Shown: positions 18,969-30,794, numbered from the stretch's first letter. The stretch: DNA of 64,000 nucleotides from Amorphus coralli DSM 19760 (GCF_000374525.1 NZ_KB894571.1:744001-808000), one strand, 5' to 3'. Notes: generated by a model from the sequence alone, not told the origin. Numbers and translations: made by a program.

Positions 18969-19181
18969 TCAGGATTGCCGGGCGCGGTTGGCGTCGGCCT
19001 CGAGGGCCCGCGCGGCGGCCTCCTCCCGTGCCACGTCGAGAAGATAGGCGAGAAAGGCGAAGCCGTTGCGGTGCGCCATCATTGAGAGTTCGGCGCTCAG
19101 GCCCTCGATGTAGCGTGCCGCATCGTCCGGGGTGACCCCGGAGCTGTCAGCGCCTTTATCGTCCGGCATGGTACGCGCCAT
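18969..19181 (-). CDS. Small Ala-rich hypothetical protein
   Basis: A 70-residue acidic-to-neutral protein without signal peptide or membrane segment, predicted largely helical (YIEGLSAELSMMAHRNGFAF, then LLDVAREEAAARALEADANR). AGGAGG lies about ten bases upstream of the ATG at 19181, supporting translation. Proteins of this size with a MAHRNGF-like core are common beside topA or DNA-processing genes in Rhizobiales, but no function is established and I cannot assign one. Confidence 0.62.
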   Translation of the reverse strand: MARTMPDDKGADSSGVTPDDAARYIEGLSAELSMMAHRNGFAFLAYLLDVAREEAAARALEADANRARQS

Positions 19182-19323
19182 GAGTGCGGCCCTCCTGCTC
19201 GGTCTCCGGCCTTCGACGGAGCCTCGGTCCGACCTATATCATGACGTGCATTATCGCGTGAAGATACTCTCATTAGTTGCTCTACGGGAATTCCGGGGTA
19301 GCGGGTGGCGGAATGCAGCCTAT

Positions 19324-19352
19324 TTGACAGGTCGCCTCGGATTCCGGATTGT
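19324..19352 (+). promoter_or_regulatory. Candidate promoter for topA
   Basis: A perfect -35 hexamer TTGACA (19324-19329) is followed after 17 bp by GATTGT (19347-19352), which matches the -10 consensus at three of six positions. It lies about 120 bp upstream of the topA start codon in a 289-bp gene-free region. The good -35 and correct spacing support it; the -10 is weak. Confidence 0.4.
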
Positions 19353-19470
19353 CCGCCGCTCGGTCGGCTTCCAGGTCCCGCCCGGGTCGACCGGCGCGGG
19401 GGTTGCGCCGCTCGGCGGTTTCCCTGCTTTTCCAGCTGCACGCACTTTGTAAAAGATCGCGAAGGTATCG

Positions 19471-22122
19471 ATGCACGTCGTTGTCGTGGAGTCGCCGGCC
19501 AAGGCGAAGACGATCAACAAATATCTCGGCTCGGATTACCATGTCCTCGCCTCGTACGGTCACGTCCGCGACCTTCCTGCTAAGGACGGATCGGTGCGGC
19601 CGGACGAGGATTTCGCCATGTCCTGGGCGGTGGACGCCAAGGCGCAGAAGCGGATCAACGAGATCGCCAAGGCGGTGAAGGGGGCCGACGCGCTGATCCT
19701 CGCTACTGACCCGGATCGCGAAGGCGAAGCCATCTCGTGGCACGTGATGCAGGCGCTGCGGGACAAGAAGGTCCTCAAGGACCAGCGCATCGAGCGCGTG
19801 GTCTTCAACGCCATCACCAAACAGGCCGTTACCGAGGCGATGCGCAATCCGCGCGCCATCGACACGCCGCTGGTGGATGCCTACCTGGCGCGTCGAGCGC
19901 TCGACTATCTGGTCGGCTTCACGCTCTCGCCGGTCCTGTGGCGCAAGCTGCCCGGCGCCCGCTCCGCCGGCCGCGTGCAGTCGGTGGCGCTGCGCCTCGT
20001 CTGCGATCGCGAGGCGGAGATCGAGCGCTTTGTTTCCCAGGAATACTGGACGATCGTGGCGAAGATGCTTACCGCGGCCGGCGAGCCGTTCGATGCCCGC
20101 CTGACGGGCGTCGATGGCAAGCGTCTCGAGAGGCTTTCCATCGGCACGGAAGCCGAGGCAACCGCGATCCGCGCCTTCCTCGACGACGCCGCCTACAGGG
20201 TGAAATCGGTCGAGGCGAAGCCGGCGCGCCGCAACCCGCAGCCGCCCTTCACCACCTCCACGCTGCAGCAGGAGGCCTCGCGCAAGCTCGGCTTCTCCTC
20301 CGCCCGCACCATGCAGATCGCCCAGCGGCTCTATGAGGGCATCGATCTCGGCGGCGACACCGTCGGTCTGATCACCTACATGCGGACCGACGCCGTCCAG
20401 ATGAGCCAGGAGGGCATCCAGGGCATTCGTCGCGAGATCGAGTCCGCCTTCGGCAAGCGCTACGTTCCGGAAAAGCAGCGCAACTACGCCACCAAGGCGA
20501 AGAACGCCCAGGAAGCGCACGAAGCGATCCGTCCCACCGAAGTCTCGCGCCATCCCAAGGACCTGCGCCGTCTGCTCGACGACGATCAGGCCCGTCTCTA
20601 CGAATTGATCTGGAAGCGCGCAGTGGCCAGCCAGATGGAATCGGCCGAGCTGGAGCGGACCACCGTCGAGATCGAGGCCACGGGCGGCGGCCGCAAGGCC
20701 GACCTGCGCGCCACCGGCCAGGTCATCAAGTTCGACGGTTTCCTGACCCTCTACCAGGAGGGCAAGGACGACGAGGAGGACGAGAACGGCTCGCGCCTGC
20801 CGCCCATCGAGAGCGGCGAGACGCCGAAGAAGACCGCCATCGAGACCAGCCAGCACTTCACCGAGCCGCCGCCGCGCTACACCGAGGCGACCCTCATCAA
20901 GAAGATGGAGGAGCTCGGCATCGGCCGGCCGTCGACCTACGCGAGCACCATGGCCGTGCTGCGCGACCGCGGTTACGTGGAGATCGACAAGCGCCGCCTC
21001 GTTCCCGAGGACAAGGGCCGGCTTGTCACCGCCTTCCTGGAATCCTTCTTCGACCGCTACGTGGAGTTCGACTTCACGGCCAGCCTGGAGGAGAAGCTCG
21101 ACAAGATCTCCAACGGCGATCTGGCCTGGCAGGACGTGCTGCGGGAATTCTGGAAGGACTTCTCTACCCACGTGGAGGGCACCAAGGAGCTGCGCGTCTC
21201 TGACGTCCTGGAGGCGCTCAACGAGATCCTTGGTGACCACATCTTCCCCAAGCGCGCCGACGGTGGTGATCCGCGCGCCTGTCCGACCTGCGAAAGCGGC
21301 CGTTTGTCGCTGAAGCTCGGCAAGTTCGGCGCCTTCATCGGCTGCTCCAACTATCCCGAGTGCCGGTTCACCCGTCAGCTCAACCAGTCCAACGACGAGG
21401 CCGAGGCCGAGGCGGAAGGGCCGAAGGTGCTGGGCATCGACCCGGAGAGCGGCCTGCAGGTTACCGTCCGCACCGGCCGGTTCGGCCCCTATATCCAGCT
21501 TGGCGAAGCCGCCGAGGGAGAAAAGCCCAAGCGCGCCACCATTCCGCGCGGCTGGAGCGCCCAGACCATCGATCTCGAAGGGGCGCTGAAGCTCCTGTCT
21601 CTGCCGCGCGATGTTGGCGCCGATCCCGAAAGCGGCAAGATGATCACCGCCGGCATCGGCCGCTATGGCCCGTTCGTTCACCTGGAAGGCACCTATGCCA
21701 ACCTGGAGAATGTCGAGGAGGTGTTCTCCGTCGGCCTGAACCGGGCCGTGACGCTGATCGCGGAAAAGCGCGAGAAGCGCGGCAAGGGCCGGTCCGCCGC
21801 CGCCGAGCTCAAGGCGCTCGGTGAGCACCCGACCGCCGGCGGTCCGGTGAGCGTGAAGGACGGCAAGTACGGCCCCTACGTGAACCACGGCAAGGTCAAT
21901 GCGACCCTGCCGAAGGGAAGCGATCCGCAGGCGCTCACCATGGAGGAGGCCGTCGCGCTCCTGGAGGCCAAGGCCGGAGCCCCGAAGAAGGCGACGAAAA
22001 GCCGGTCGACGACGAAGGCGAAAGCCAAGACCTCGACAACGGCGAAGAAAGCCACCACTTCAACGAAGACCCGTGCCGCCAAGGGTGCGGGCAAGTCCGC
22101 GGCCAGCAAGGCAACGGACTGA
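19471..22122 (+). CDS. topA: DNA topoisomerase I
   Basis: Type IA topoisomerase (883 residues) that relaxes negative supercoils. The N-terminal Toprim domain carries the metal-binding DPDREGEAI motif; the active-site tyrosine is Y303 in GLITYMRTDA; the ELGIGRPSTYA motif of the family is present. After the core come a four-Cys zinc finger (CPTCESGRL ... GCSNYPEC), three short repeats of the GRFGPYIQLGE type and a Lys/Ala/Thr-rich tail that probably binds DNA nonspecifically. The start ATG (MHVVVVESPAKAKT) is the family start. rnr follows after 31 bp. In most Rhizobiales dprA precedes topA; here short membrane and hypothetical genes lie upstream instead. Confidence 0.97.
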   Translation: MHVVVVESPAKAKTINKYLGSDYHVLASYGHVRDLPAKDGSVRPDEDFAMSWAVDAKAQKRINEIAKAVKGADALILATDPDREGEAISWHVMQALRDKKVLKDQRIERVVFNAITKQAVTEAMRNPRAIDTPLVDAYLARRALDYLVGFTLSPVLWRKLPGARSAGRVQSVALRLVCDREAEIERFVSQEYWTIVAKMLTAAGEPFDARLTGVDGKRLERLSIGTEAEATAIRAFLDDAAYRVKSVEAKPARRNPQPPFTTSTLQQEASRKLGFSSARTMQIAQRLYEGIDLGGDTVGLITYMRTDAVQMSQEGIQGIRREIESAFGKRYVPEKQRNYATKAKNAQEAHEAIRPTEVSRHPKDLRRLLDDDQARLYELIWKRAVASQMESAELERTTVEIEATGGGRKADLRATGQVIKFDGFLTLYQEGKDDEEDENGSRLPPIESGETPKKTAIETSQHFTEPPPRYTEATLIKKMEELGIGRPSTYASTMAVLRDRGYVEIDKRRLVPEDKGRLVTAFLESFFDRYVEFDFTASLEEKLDKISNGDLAWQDVLREFWKDFSTHVEGTKELRVSDVLEALNEILGDHIFPKRADGGDPRACPTCESGRLSLKLGKFGAFIGCSNYPECRFTRQLNQSNDEAEAEAEGPKVLGIDPESGLQVTVRTGRFGPYIQLGEAAEGEKPKRATIPRGWSAQTIDLEGALKLLSLPRDVGADPESGKMITAGIGRYGPFVHLEGTYANLENVEEVFSVGLNRAVTLIAEKREKRGKGRSAAAELKALGEHPTAGGPVSVKDGKYGPYVNHGKVNATLPKGSDPQALTMEEAVALLEAKAGAPKKATKSRSTTKAKAKTSTTAKKATTSTKTRAAKGAGKSAASKATD

Positions 22123-22153
22123 CCCATGACATCAAGCTAACGACGAGGCCCAG

Positions 22154-24453
<2,300 letters not shown>

Positions 24454-24457
<4 letters not shown>

Positions 24458-24912
24458 CCCAGTCGACGCCCACGTCCTACGGTACGGTCACCGAGGATCT
24501 GCCCGCCCGCCCGATCTGGCCCGCCGTCTTGCGCGGCGCGAAGGCCAAGTGCCCGGCGTGCGGCATCGGCTCCCTGTTCGAGGGCTACCTGACCGTCCGC
24601 GACCATTGCCCGGCCTGCGGCGAGGCGCTGCATCACCACCGCGCCGACGATGCCCCGCCCTATTTCACCATCGTGATCGTGGGCCACGTCATCGTCAGCC
24701 TGGTGCTCTCCGTCGAGGTGGCCTTTCATCCGCCGTTCTGGGTGCACGGGCTGCTCTGGGGGCCGCTGACGCTGATTTCCAGCCTGGCCCTCCTGAGGCC
24801 CATCAAGGGCGCCCTCGTGGCCTACCAGTGGGCGCTCTACATGCACGGCTTCGACCCGAACGCCCCGCCGGAAGGCCCCGTGCCGGACCCGGCGCTCGAG
24901 GCCCGTCAGTGA
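24454..24912 (+). CDS. DUF983 membrane protein
   Basis: A 152-residue protein with two CPACG knuckles (residues 30-34 and about 50-54) that could bind zinc, followed by two membrane helices (YFTIVIVGHVIVSLVLSVEV and GLLWGPLTLISSLALL). The Cys pairs near the N-terminus and the following hydrophobic hairpin define DUF983, an alphaproteobacterial family without known function. It overlaps rnr by 4 bp upstream and the nudix gene by 4 bp downstream, so all three are probably made together; this arrangement is conserved in Rhizobiales. Confidence 0.9.
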
Positions 24913-25643
24913 CGGATTTCGCCCGCCGCCTGACCGAGGCGGAGCGCGTGATGCACCACGAAAACCGGCGGCCGAAGGATGCGGCAACGCTCCTCATCCT
25001 CGACCGCCAGGGCAAGGACGTTCACGTCCTGATGGGCAAGCGCCATCAGGGCCACGTGTTCATGCCGGGCAAGTTCGTCTTCCCCGGCGGTCGCGTCGAC
25101 CCCACCGATTCCCGCGTGCCCATCGCCTCCGACTACGACGAGACGACCCGGCAGCGGGTCATGGCCCGGATGCGTGCGCCGAAGACCGCGGCCCGGGCCC
25201 GCGCGCTCGCCGTCACGGCGGTGCGCGAGACCTACGAGGAAGTCGGGCTGTTCATCGGCGCGCAGAGTGCGAAAAAGCTCGTCGGCGCCGACTGGGCGGC
25301 CTTCGCCGAGCGCTCGCTGCTGCCGGACCTCGCGCCCTTCCGCCTCGTCGCCCGCGCCATCACGCCGCCGCGCCGGCCGCGCCGCTTCGACACCCGCTTC
25401 TTCGCGATCTCCGCCCAGCACATTGCCGACCGGCTGCCGGAGGGCACCGGTCCCTCGGGCGAGCTGGAAGAGGTGCAATGGGTGCCGCTGCGCGACGTCG
25501 CGCATCTCGACATGCCGACCGTGACCAAGACCGTCATCGACGAGCTCCTGATCCGGCTCGACGCGGATCCCGACCTGAGGGAGGCCGGGCCGGTCTCCTT
25601 CTATCACTGGCGCGGACGCGGCTTCGTACGCGAGACGGTGTAG
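24909..25643 (+). CDS. NUDIX hydrolase
   Basis: Started at the GTG at 24909 that overlaps the DUF983 stop codon, giving 244 residues. The nudix region runs from FPGGRVDPTD to the catalytic helix RETYEEVGLFIG, with an insertion between the glycine part and the REUXEE part, as in the NUDT7/NUDT19-like nudix proteins (CoA or related nucleotide-diphosphate hydrolases). A long upstream extension in the same frame (to 24303) overlaps rnr and is not credible. Substrate cannot be deduced from the sequence; the Rhizobiales neighbourhood (rnr, DUF983) is conserved but uninformative. Confidence 0.87.
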   Translation: MTDFARRLTEAERVMHHENRRPKDAATLLILDRQGKDVHVLMGKRHQGHVFMPGKFVFPGGRVDPTDSRVPIASDYDETTRQRVMARMRAPKTAARARALAVTAVRETYEEVGLFIGAQSAKKLVGADWAAFAERSLLPDLAPFRLVARAITPPRRPRRFDTRFFAISAQHIADRLPEGTGPSGELEEVQWVPLRDVAHLDMPTVTKTVIDELLIRLDADPDLREAGPVSFYHWRGRGFVRETV

Positions 25644-25646
25644 GCC

Positions 25647-26816
25647 GTGGAGACGGGGGCGGCGGACACGGCGGAACCCGGCTCATGGCGCGCCATTGCC
25701 GCGGCCATAGCCTCCATGACCGCCGTCGGCCTCTCCATCAGCCTGGGCATGCCGCTCCTGTCGCTGGTGCTTGAAGATCGCGGCATCTCGCCGGCGATGA
25801 TCGGCATCAACTCCGCCGTCGGCGGCATCGCCTCGCTTCTGGTGCCGCTCGCCGTCCCACGTCTGGTGAGCGTGACGGGCACCGCGCGCCTCGCGCTGGC
25901 GGCGCTGGCCGCCATGGCGGCGCTCTTTCCCCTCTTCTACCTGGTCGCCGACTTCTGGCTCTGGTTTCCGCTGCGCTTTGCCTTCTACGCGGCGGCAACC
26001 GTTGCCTTTGCGGTCGGCGAATTCTGGATCAACGCTCTCGCCCCGCACGGCCGGCGTGGCCTGGCCATCGGCATCTACGCGACCGTTCTCTCGCTCGGCC
26101 TTGCCGCAGGACCCGCGATTCTCGGCCTTGTCGGATCGGAGGGTGTCGCGCCGTTCCTGATCGGCACGGCCATTTTCTGCGTCGGGCTGATCCCGATGGC
26201 GCTGGCGCGCGGACAGGCGCCGGGCGGACTGACCCGTCCGAAGACCAACGTGCTCACCTTCCTGCGCATCGCGCCCGCCGCGATCTTCGCCGTAATGGCC
26301 TTCGGCGCGGTCGAATCGGGTGGTCTCGCGCTGCTGCCCCTCTACGGGCTGGAACTGGGCTACCCGGAGCGGACTGCCGCGCTGCTGGTCTCCGCGGTGG
26401 CGCTCGGCAACGTCGTCACCCAGATCCCGATCGGACTCCTGGCCGACAGGGTCGAGCGGCGGCGCCTGCTGCTCATCTGCGCTCTTGTCGGGGTGGCCGG
26501 CGCGCTGGCCATGCCGCTGGCGGTAGACAATCTCGCGGTGATGTTCGCGCTTCTGTTCGTCTGGGGTGGGGTCACCGGCGGGCTCTATACCGTCGGCCTC
26601 ACCCACCTGGGGGCGCGGTTCACCGGCTCCGACCTTGCCGCGGCCAACTCCGCCTTCGTCATGATGTACGCCGCCGGCATGCTTGTGGGCCCGGCGCTGA
26701 TCGGGCTGAGCCTCGATCTGTGGCCGCCGCAGGGCTTCGCCTTTGCCGTCGCCTTCTTCTTCGCGGCCTACGCGATGCTGGCCGGCGTCCGGCTCGTCCA
26801 GGCGCGTGGCACCTGA
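25647..26816 (+). CDS. MFS transporter
   Basis: A 389-residue inner-membrane protein with about 12 hydrophobic segments, GTG start 3 bp after the nudix gene. Features are a first-half segment SLGMPLLSLVLEDRGISPA, the cytoplasmic loop motif LADRVERRRLLLI between TM8 and TM9, and a Gly/Ala-rich C-half. It is most like the YfkF/YcaD-type MFS permeases of unknown substrate. Probably the last gene of the topA-rnr-DUF983-nudix transcription series, since rpmG has its own promoter. Transporter family is secure; substrate and direction are unknown. Confidence 0.85.
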   Translation: METGAADTAEPGSWRAIAAAIASMTAVGLSISLGMPLLSLVLEDRGISPAMIGINSAVGGIASLLVPLAVPRLVSVTGTARLALAALAAMAALFPLFYLVADFWLWFPLRFAFYAAATVAFAVGEFWINALAPHGRRGLAIGIYATVLSLGLAAGPAILGLVGSEGVAPFLIGTAIFCVGLIPMALARGQAPGGLTRPKTNVLTFLRIAPAAIFAVMAFGAVESGGLALLPLYGLELGYPERTAALLVSAVALGNVVTQIPIGLLADRVERRRLLLICALVGVAGALAMPLAVDNLAVMFALLFVWGGVTGGLYTVGLTHLGARFTGSDLAAANSAFVMMYAAGMLVGPALIGLSLDLWPPQGFAFAVAFFFAAYAMLAGVRLVQARGT

Positions 26817-26855
26817 TGCCGGCAGCGCCCTGTCCTGCTTCCGCGCGATCCGCGC

Positions 26856-26883
26856 TTGACTTTGGCGGCGCGGTGACTAGGTT
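26856..26883 (+). promoter_or_regulatory. Candidate promoter for rpmG
   Basis: TTGACT (26856-26861) and TAGGTT (26878-26883) are separated by 16 bp, a strong sigma-70-type arrangement for an alphaproteobacterium. It lies about 135 bp upstream of rpmG in a gene-free 200-bp region and explains how rpmG could be expressed apart from the MFS gene. Confidence 0.6.
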
Positions 26884-27016
26884 TCGCGCTTCACGAATTT
26901 CCGAGACTTGCGGAGCCGACGGCAACCGAAGCCTCGATCGATCCGCGTGAAGAGCGGCATCGGCCACCAGCCGGCTTGCCGCCCGTCAGAGTTCTCAAGC
27001 GCCAGGGACTGCCGAC

Positions 27017-27184
27017 ATGGCCAAGGCCACGACCATCAAGATCCGCCTCGTGTCGACCGCCGACACCGGCTTCTTCTACGTCACCAAGAAGAACTCCCGC
27101 ACCATGACCGAGAAGATGGTCAAGCGGAAGTACGACCCGGTGGCCAAGAAGCACGTCGAATTCCGCGAGTCGAAGATCAAATAA
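27017..27184 (+). CDS. rpmG: 50S ribosomal protein L33
   Basis: A short gene of 55 residues beginning [20 protein letters not shown] and ending FRESKIK, the alphaproteobacterial L33 sequence. L33 sits near the exit site of the large subunit. The central [14 protein letters not shown] segment is typical, and the zinc-binding Cys pairs of some L33 proteins are absent, so this is the C-minus (zinc-independent) type. AGGGAC about ten bases upstream of the ATG is a possible ribosome site. A promoter (26856-26883) and a strong terminator (27211-27242) frame it as a single-gene transcript. Confidence 0.96.
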   Translation: MAKATTIKIRLVSTADTGFFYVTKKNSRTMTEKMVKRKYDPVAKKHVEFRESKIK

Positions 27185-27210
27185 ATCCGCGTTCCATCGC
27201 GGAGCCTGAG

Positions 27211-27242
27211 GCGCCGAACGGCCTGGCCGTCCGGCGCTTTTT
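27211..27242 (+). terminator. Rho-independent terminator of rpmG
   Basis: A GC-rich hairpin (GCGCCG and ACGGCC pairing with GGCCGT and CGGCGC, with one A/C mismatch) is followed directly by TTTTT. It begins 26 bp after the rpmG stop codon. Confidence 0.9.
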
Positions 27243-27343
27243 GCGTTTGAACGCGGGCGTTCGACCGGATTGTCGCGACCGTACGCACGCATGTGCCGGC
27301 CACGCCGCATCGGCCCTTGGCGACGCCGGGTCTCCGTCCCTGC

Positions 27344-27715
27344 TCAGTCCGCCCCGATGAACGTGCGGACGGTCTCCAGGAACTTGTCCACCGAGATCGG
27401 CTTGGACAGATAGGCCTCGCAGCCGCCCTGGCGGATGCGCTCCTCGTCCCCCTTCATGGCGAAGGCCGTCACGGCGATGACGGGAATCGCCTTGAGTTCG
27501 TCGTCCTGCTTGATCTGGCGGGTGACGTCGAGGCCCGAGACCTCCGGCAGCTGGATATCCATGATGATGAGATCCGGGCGCTCGGACCGGGCGAGCGCGA
27601 TCGCCGTGGTGCCGTTGCGGCTTTCCACGACCTCGTAGCCCGACGCTTCCAGAAGATCATGGAAGAGCTTCATGTTGAGCTCGTTGTCTTCCACGATCAG
27701 AACCCGTTTCGCCAT
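27344..27715 (-). CDS. divK: Single-domain response regulator DivK
   Basis: A 123-residue stand-alone receiver domain ([10 protein letters not shown] start). The acidic pair is E9-D10, the phosphoacceptor D53 ([10 protein letters not shown]), the switch T83 and the conserved K105 (YLSKPIS); D53 and K105 have the same numbers as in Caulobacter DivK. DivK controls the PleC/DivJ-CckA-CtrA cell-cycle pathway and polarity. The open frame extends upstream to 28006 over dinB, but family length and motif position fix the start at 27715. In other alphaproteobacteria pleD follows divK; here only 159 bp separate it from the convergent rpmG, so pleD is absent from this locus. Confidence 0.9.
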   Translation of the reverse strand: MAKRVLIVEDNELNMKLFHDLLEASGYEVVESRNGTTAIALARSERPDLIIMDIQLPEVSGLDVTRQIKQDDELKAIPVIAVTAFAMKGDEERIRQGGCEAYLSKPISVDKFLETVRTFIGAD

Positions 27716-27884
27716 TCTACCCCCGAAGGACGCGGCGGTGGCGGCCATGCGGCCGGACTGATCCGATCTTCGAATCGACCGCGAACCGGCGCATGATAGT
27801 CTCCGCACCGCGGATGTGAACCGGATGGCCGACGGCGACCGTCCGACACCCTCTCCAGCAACCGATAGCACGGAGCGCGCCCGC

Positions 27885-29180
27885 ATGCCGGGTCTCTGCC
27901 GCGACTGCCACAGGAGCTTTGCCGACGCGGCCGCCGCCCGCGCGCGCTGCCCCGCCTGCGGCAGTCCGCGCATCGTCGTGCACCGCTCGCTGGAGGCGCT
28001 CGCCATCGCGCACGTGGACTGCGACGCCTTCTATGCCTCGGTGGAGAAGCGCGACGACCCGTCGCTGGCCGACAAGCCCGTGATCATCGGCGGCGGCCGG
28101 CGGGGCGTGGTCTCCACCGCCTGCTACATCGCCCGCATTTCCGGCGTCCGATCGGCCATGCCGATGTTCAAGGCGCTGGAAGCCTGTCCGGACGCCGTCG
28201 TGATCCGGCCGGACATGGCCAAATATGCGGCAGTCGCGCGACAGATCCGCTCGTTGATGGAGGAGCTGACGCCGCTGGTGCAGCCGATCTCCATCGACGA
28301 GGCCTTTCTCGACCTCTCCGGCACCGAGCGTCTGCACGGTGCGCCTCCGGCCGTGACGCTGGCTCGCTTTGCCAGCCGCGTGGAGCGCGAGATCGGCATC
28401 ACCGTCTCCGTCGGGCTGTCGGCCAACCGCTTTCTGGCCAAGTACGCCTCCGACTTCGACAAGCCACGCGGCTTCGTCGTCATCGACCAGGAGGAGGCCG
28501 TCGAACGCCTGGCCGACGAGCCGGTCTCCAAGCTTCCCGGCGTGGGCCCGGCCCAGGAAAGGACGCTGCGGGAAGCCGGGTTCCGGCTGGTGCGCGACCT
28601 GCAGCAGGCGTCGGAGGAAACGCTGATGCGTCGGCTCGGGGCCCAGGGCCAGCGCCTGGGACGCCTCGCCAACGGCATCGATGCCCGGCGGGTGGATCCC
28701 TCGGATGGCCGCAAGAGCGTCAGTGCCGAGACGACCTTCGAAAGCGACATCCGCGACGCCGCCACGCTCCTGCCGATCCTGCGACGTCTGTCGGAGAAGG
28801 TGTCCAAGCGGCTCAAGGCGCAGGAGATCGCCGGCCGGACAATCACCCTGAAGCTCAAGACCCGGGAGTTCAAGCTGACGACGCGGTCGCGTCAGTTGCC
28901 CGACGCAACGCGGCTCGCCGACCGGATCTACCGGACCGGCGCCGACCTGCTCGCCCGCGAGATCGACGGTCGTGCCTTCCGTCTGATCGGCATCGGCGTC
29001 TCGGAGCTGGAAACCGCGCGCAACGCCGATCCGGCCGACCTTCTGGAGCCCGAAAGGGCGAAGCGCGCCCAGGCGGAGCTGGCCGTCGACCGACTGCGCG
29101 GCAAGTTCGGCGACCGCTCCGTTGAACTGGGCCTCACCTTCAGACCGGAGGGTGGCGAGCGGCGCAAGCCTGCGAAGTAG
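27885..29180 (+). CDS. dinB: DNA polymerase IV with N-terminal zinc ribbon
   Basis: A Y-family translesion polymerase of 431 residues if started at the ATG at 27885 ([10 protein letters not shown]), which has GGAG about nine bases upstream; a GTG at 27816 would add 23 residues. The N-terminus carries two Cys pairs (C5/C8 and C22/C25), a zinc ribbon found in rhizobial DinB proteins. Catalytic residues are D45 ([12 protein letters not shown]) and D138-E139 (SIDEAFLD); the helix-hairpin-helix region [13 protein letters not shown] and the little-finger domain follow. No GTTC-N7-GTTC LexA box is visible upstream. It is convergent with the DUF1849 gene, with only 2 bp between the stop codons. Confidence 0.93.
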   Translation: MPGLCRDCHRSFADAAAARARCPACGSPRIVVHRSLEALAIAHVDCDAFYASVEKRDDPSLADKPVIIGGGRRGVVSTACYIARISGVRSAMPMFKALEACPDAVVIRPDMAKYAAVARQIRSLMEELTPLVQPISIDEAFLDLSGTERLHGAPPAVTLARFASRVEREIGITVSVGLSANRFLAKYASDFDKPRGFVVIDQEEAVERLADEPVSKLPGVGPAQERTLREAGFRLVRDLQQASEETLMRRLGAQGQRLGRLANGIDARRVDPSDGRKSVSAETTFESDIRDAATLLPILRRLSEKVSKRLKAQEIAGRTITLKLKTREFKLTTRSRQLPDATRLADRIYRTGADLLAREIDGRAFRLIGIGVSELETARNADPADLLEPERAKRAQAELAVDRLRGKFGDRSVELGLTFRPEGGERRKPAK

Positions 29181-29182
29181 GA

Positions 29183-30037
29183 CTATTTGCAGGTCGAGCG
29201 CGGCAGGCGGTCGAGCTCCGCGAGCGTGCCGGTCAGCGAGAAGTTGCCGTAGTCCAGTGTCAGTGCCCGGCTGACACCGTTTTCGAACAGCATGAAGCGC
29301 AGCGTGTAGACCGGCGTGAGCTCGCCCGTCTCGCCCTTCGACAGGTCGAAATAGGACAGGTTCACGGGCCAGTGACGGTCGGTGCCGATGCTCTTGGCGA
29401 GCAGGCCGTCGTCTTCGCCGACCGGGTCCTCGGAGACCGCGCCGATGATGGCCGTGGTGGTGTAGACCTTCCGTCCATCCTCCGAGCCATCGTAGAGATC
29501 GGCCTCGACGATGCGCCTGTCCTCCTCGGCCGCCGCGATCAGGCTGACCAGGTGCTCGGTGGGAAACAGCACGTCCTTGTCGAAGCGGACCTTCGCCTCC
29601 TCGGGCATCGACAGCTCCACCGAAAGGCCGTCGGCGGTCCGCTCTGCGGAGCCCTTGGCCTCCTGCTGAAGCCGCTGGTCGGCAAATGTGCGGCTGAGGA
29701 ACTCGAAGCTGTCGGCGTCCGCGCTCTCATAGGTGCTGGAGCGCAGGTCGGTGACGCGGCGCCCGCCATCCTGGTCGTCGATCTCGGTCACGAAGCGGCT
29801 GTTCACCGTGAACCCCTCGCAGACGGAGCCGGTGACCTCGAACACGAGCCGGCCGGACACCGACTGCACGTTGGACGAGGACGCGGCAGTCTCCAGGGCG
29901 ATGTCGTAGACTGCGCGGTGCGCCAGAAGGCCCTTCGCGACTTCGGTGCGGTCCAGCGTCTCGTCGGAAGCCTTCACGGCGGACGTCGTGGGCAGGACGA
30001 GCAGGGCGGATGCCAGTGCGGCAGCCAGAAGGCGCAT
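29183..30037 (-). CDS. eipB: DUF1849 / EipB-type periplasmic envelope integrity protein
   Basis: Started at the ATG at 30037 (MRLLAAALAS), which has GAGGA eight bases upstream; an in-frame ATG at 30064 is possible. The 284-residue product has a signal peptide (cut near TTSAVKA) and the DUF1849 body beginning AHRAVYDIALE. Brucella EipB, the characterised member, is a periplasmic beta-spiral protein needed for envelope integrity, with one conserved disulfide; the two cysteines expected for it are visible here (SVCEGF and the C-terminal STCK). It is on the opposite strand to dinB with 2 bp between the genes, so no terminator fits between them. Confidence 0.85.
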   Translation of the reverse strand: MRLLAAALASALLVLPTTSAVKASDETLDRTEVAKGLLAHRAVYDIALETAASSSNVQSVSGRLVFEVTGSVCEGFTVNSRFVTEIDDQDGGRRVTDLRSSTYESADADSFEFLSRTFADQRLQQEAKGSAERTADGLSVELSMPEEAKVRFDKDVLFPTEHLVSLIAAAEEDRRIVEADLYDGSEDGRKVYTTTAIIGAVSEDPVGEDDGLLAKSIGTDRHWPVNLSYFDLSKGETGELTPVYTLRFMLFENGVSRALTLDYGNFSLTGTLAELDRLPRSTCK

Positions 30038-30309
30038 GGCGATGGTCCTCGCGAAACCGGTCATGGGGCCCGCCCAACGGGCGGCAAGGCGGCAGAGTGG
30101 ACGGTCTCGCCTGCGGGATGCAAGCCCGATCGGCCGATGATCGCCGCGTCGGAAGGAAGCAATGGCGCACCGGACCGGAGAAACCTCTCGCCGGGCCCAA
30201 GGATAGCCCCGATCCGGGCAACCGGCCATGCGATTCGATGCTCTTGCCGCGCGGCCGTCCATCCGACATGAAGGGACGACATGCTCATGCGCACCCGAGG
30301 GGACCTTCC

Positions 30310-30774
30310 ATGACCGACACGATCGAAAGCCGTCTCGCCGGCCTCGGCATCACCCTGCCGACGCCGTCCGTTCCCGCCGCCAACTATGTGCCGTTCGTGA
30401 AGACCGGGTCGCTCTTGTTCATCTCCGGCCAGGTGCCGATGGGCCCAGGCGGCCTCGAGCACATCGCCAAGGTCGGCGCCGACTACGGGGTGGCGGAAGC
30501 CCAGGCCGCCGCGAAACTGTGCGCCATCAACATCCTCGCCCAGGCGAAGGCCGCCGTGGGCGACCTGGAGACCATCGCCCGGCTGGTCAAGCTGGTCGGC
30601 TTCGTGAACTCCACCCCGGACTTCACCGACCAGCCGAAGGTGATCAACGGCGCCTCCGACTTCTTCGTGGAAGCGATGGGCGACAAGGGCAAGCACTCGC
30701 GCTCGGCCGTCGGCGTCGCCTCGCTGCCCTTCGGCGTCGCGGTCGAGGTCGAGGCGATCTTCGAGCTCGCTTGA
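30310..30774 (+). CDS. RidA-family protein
   Basis: 154 residues from the ATG at 30310, with AGGGGA about eight bases upstream. RidA/YjgF proteins hydrolyse reactive enamine/imine intermediates released by PLP enzymes such as threonine dehydratase. The trimer-forming YjgF fold is shown by LFISGQVPM, NGASDFFVEAMG and HSRSAVGVASLPFG; the Arg in SRSAVGV corresponds to the active-site Arg of E. coli RidA. The length is a little above the 130 residues of classic RidA, matching the RidA-like subgroup (YjgH/RutC-like). GDPD follows after 20 bp. Confidence 0.88.
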   Translation: MTDTIESRLAGLGITLPTPSVPAANYVPFVKTGSLLFISGQVPMGPGGLEHIAKVGADYGVAEAQAAAKLCAINILAQAKAAVGDLETIARLVKLVGFVNSTPDFTDQPKVINGASDFFVEAMGDKGKHSRSAVGVASLPFGVAVEVEAIFELA

Positions 30775-30794
30775 GCCCACGGGGAGGCATCGTC

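Noticed and set aside
19282-21888. 868-residue frame opposite topA
   Set aside because: Antisense to topA, which has all family motifs; the frame shows Leu/Ala/Gly/Asp/His-rich shadow composition and no domain.
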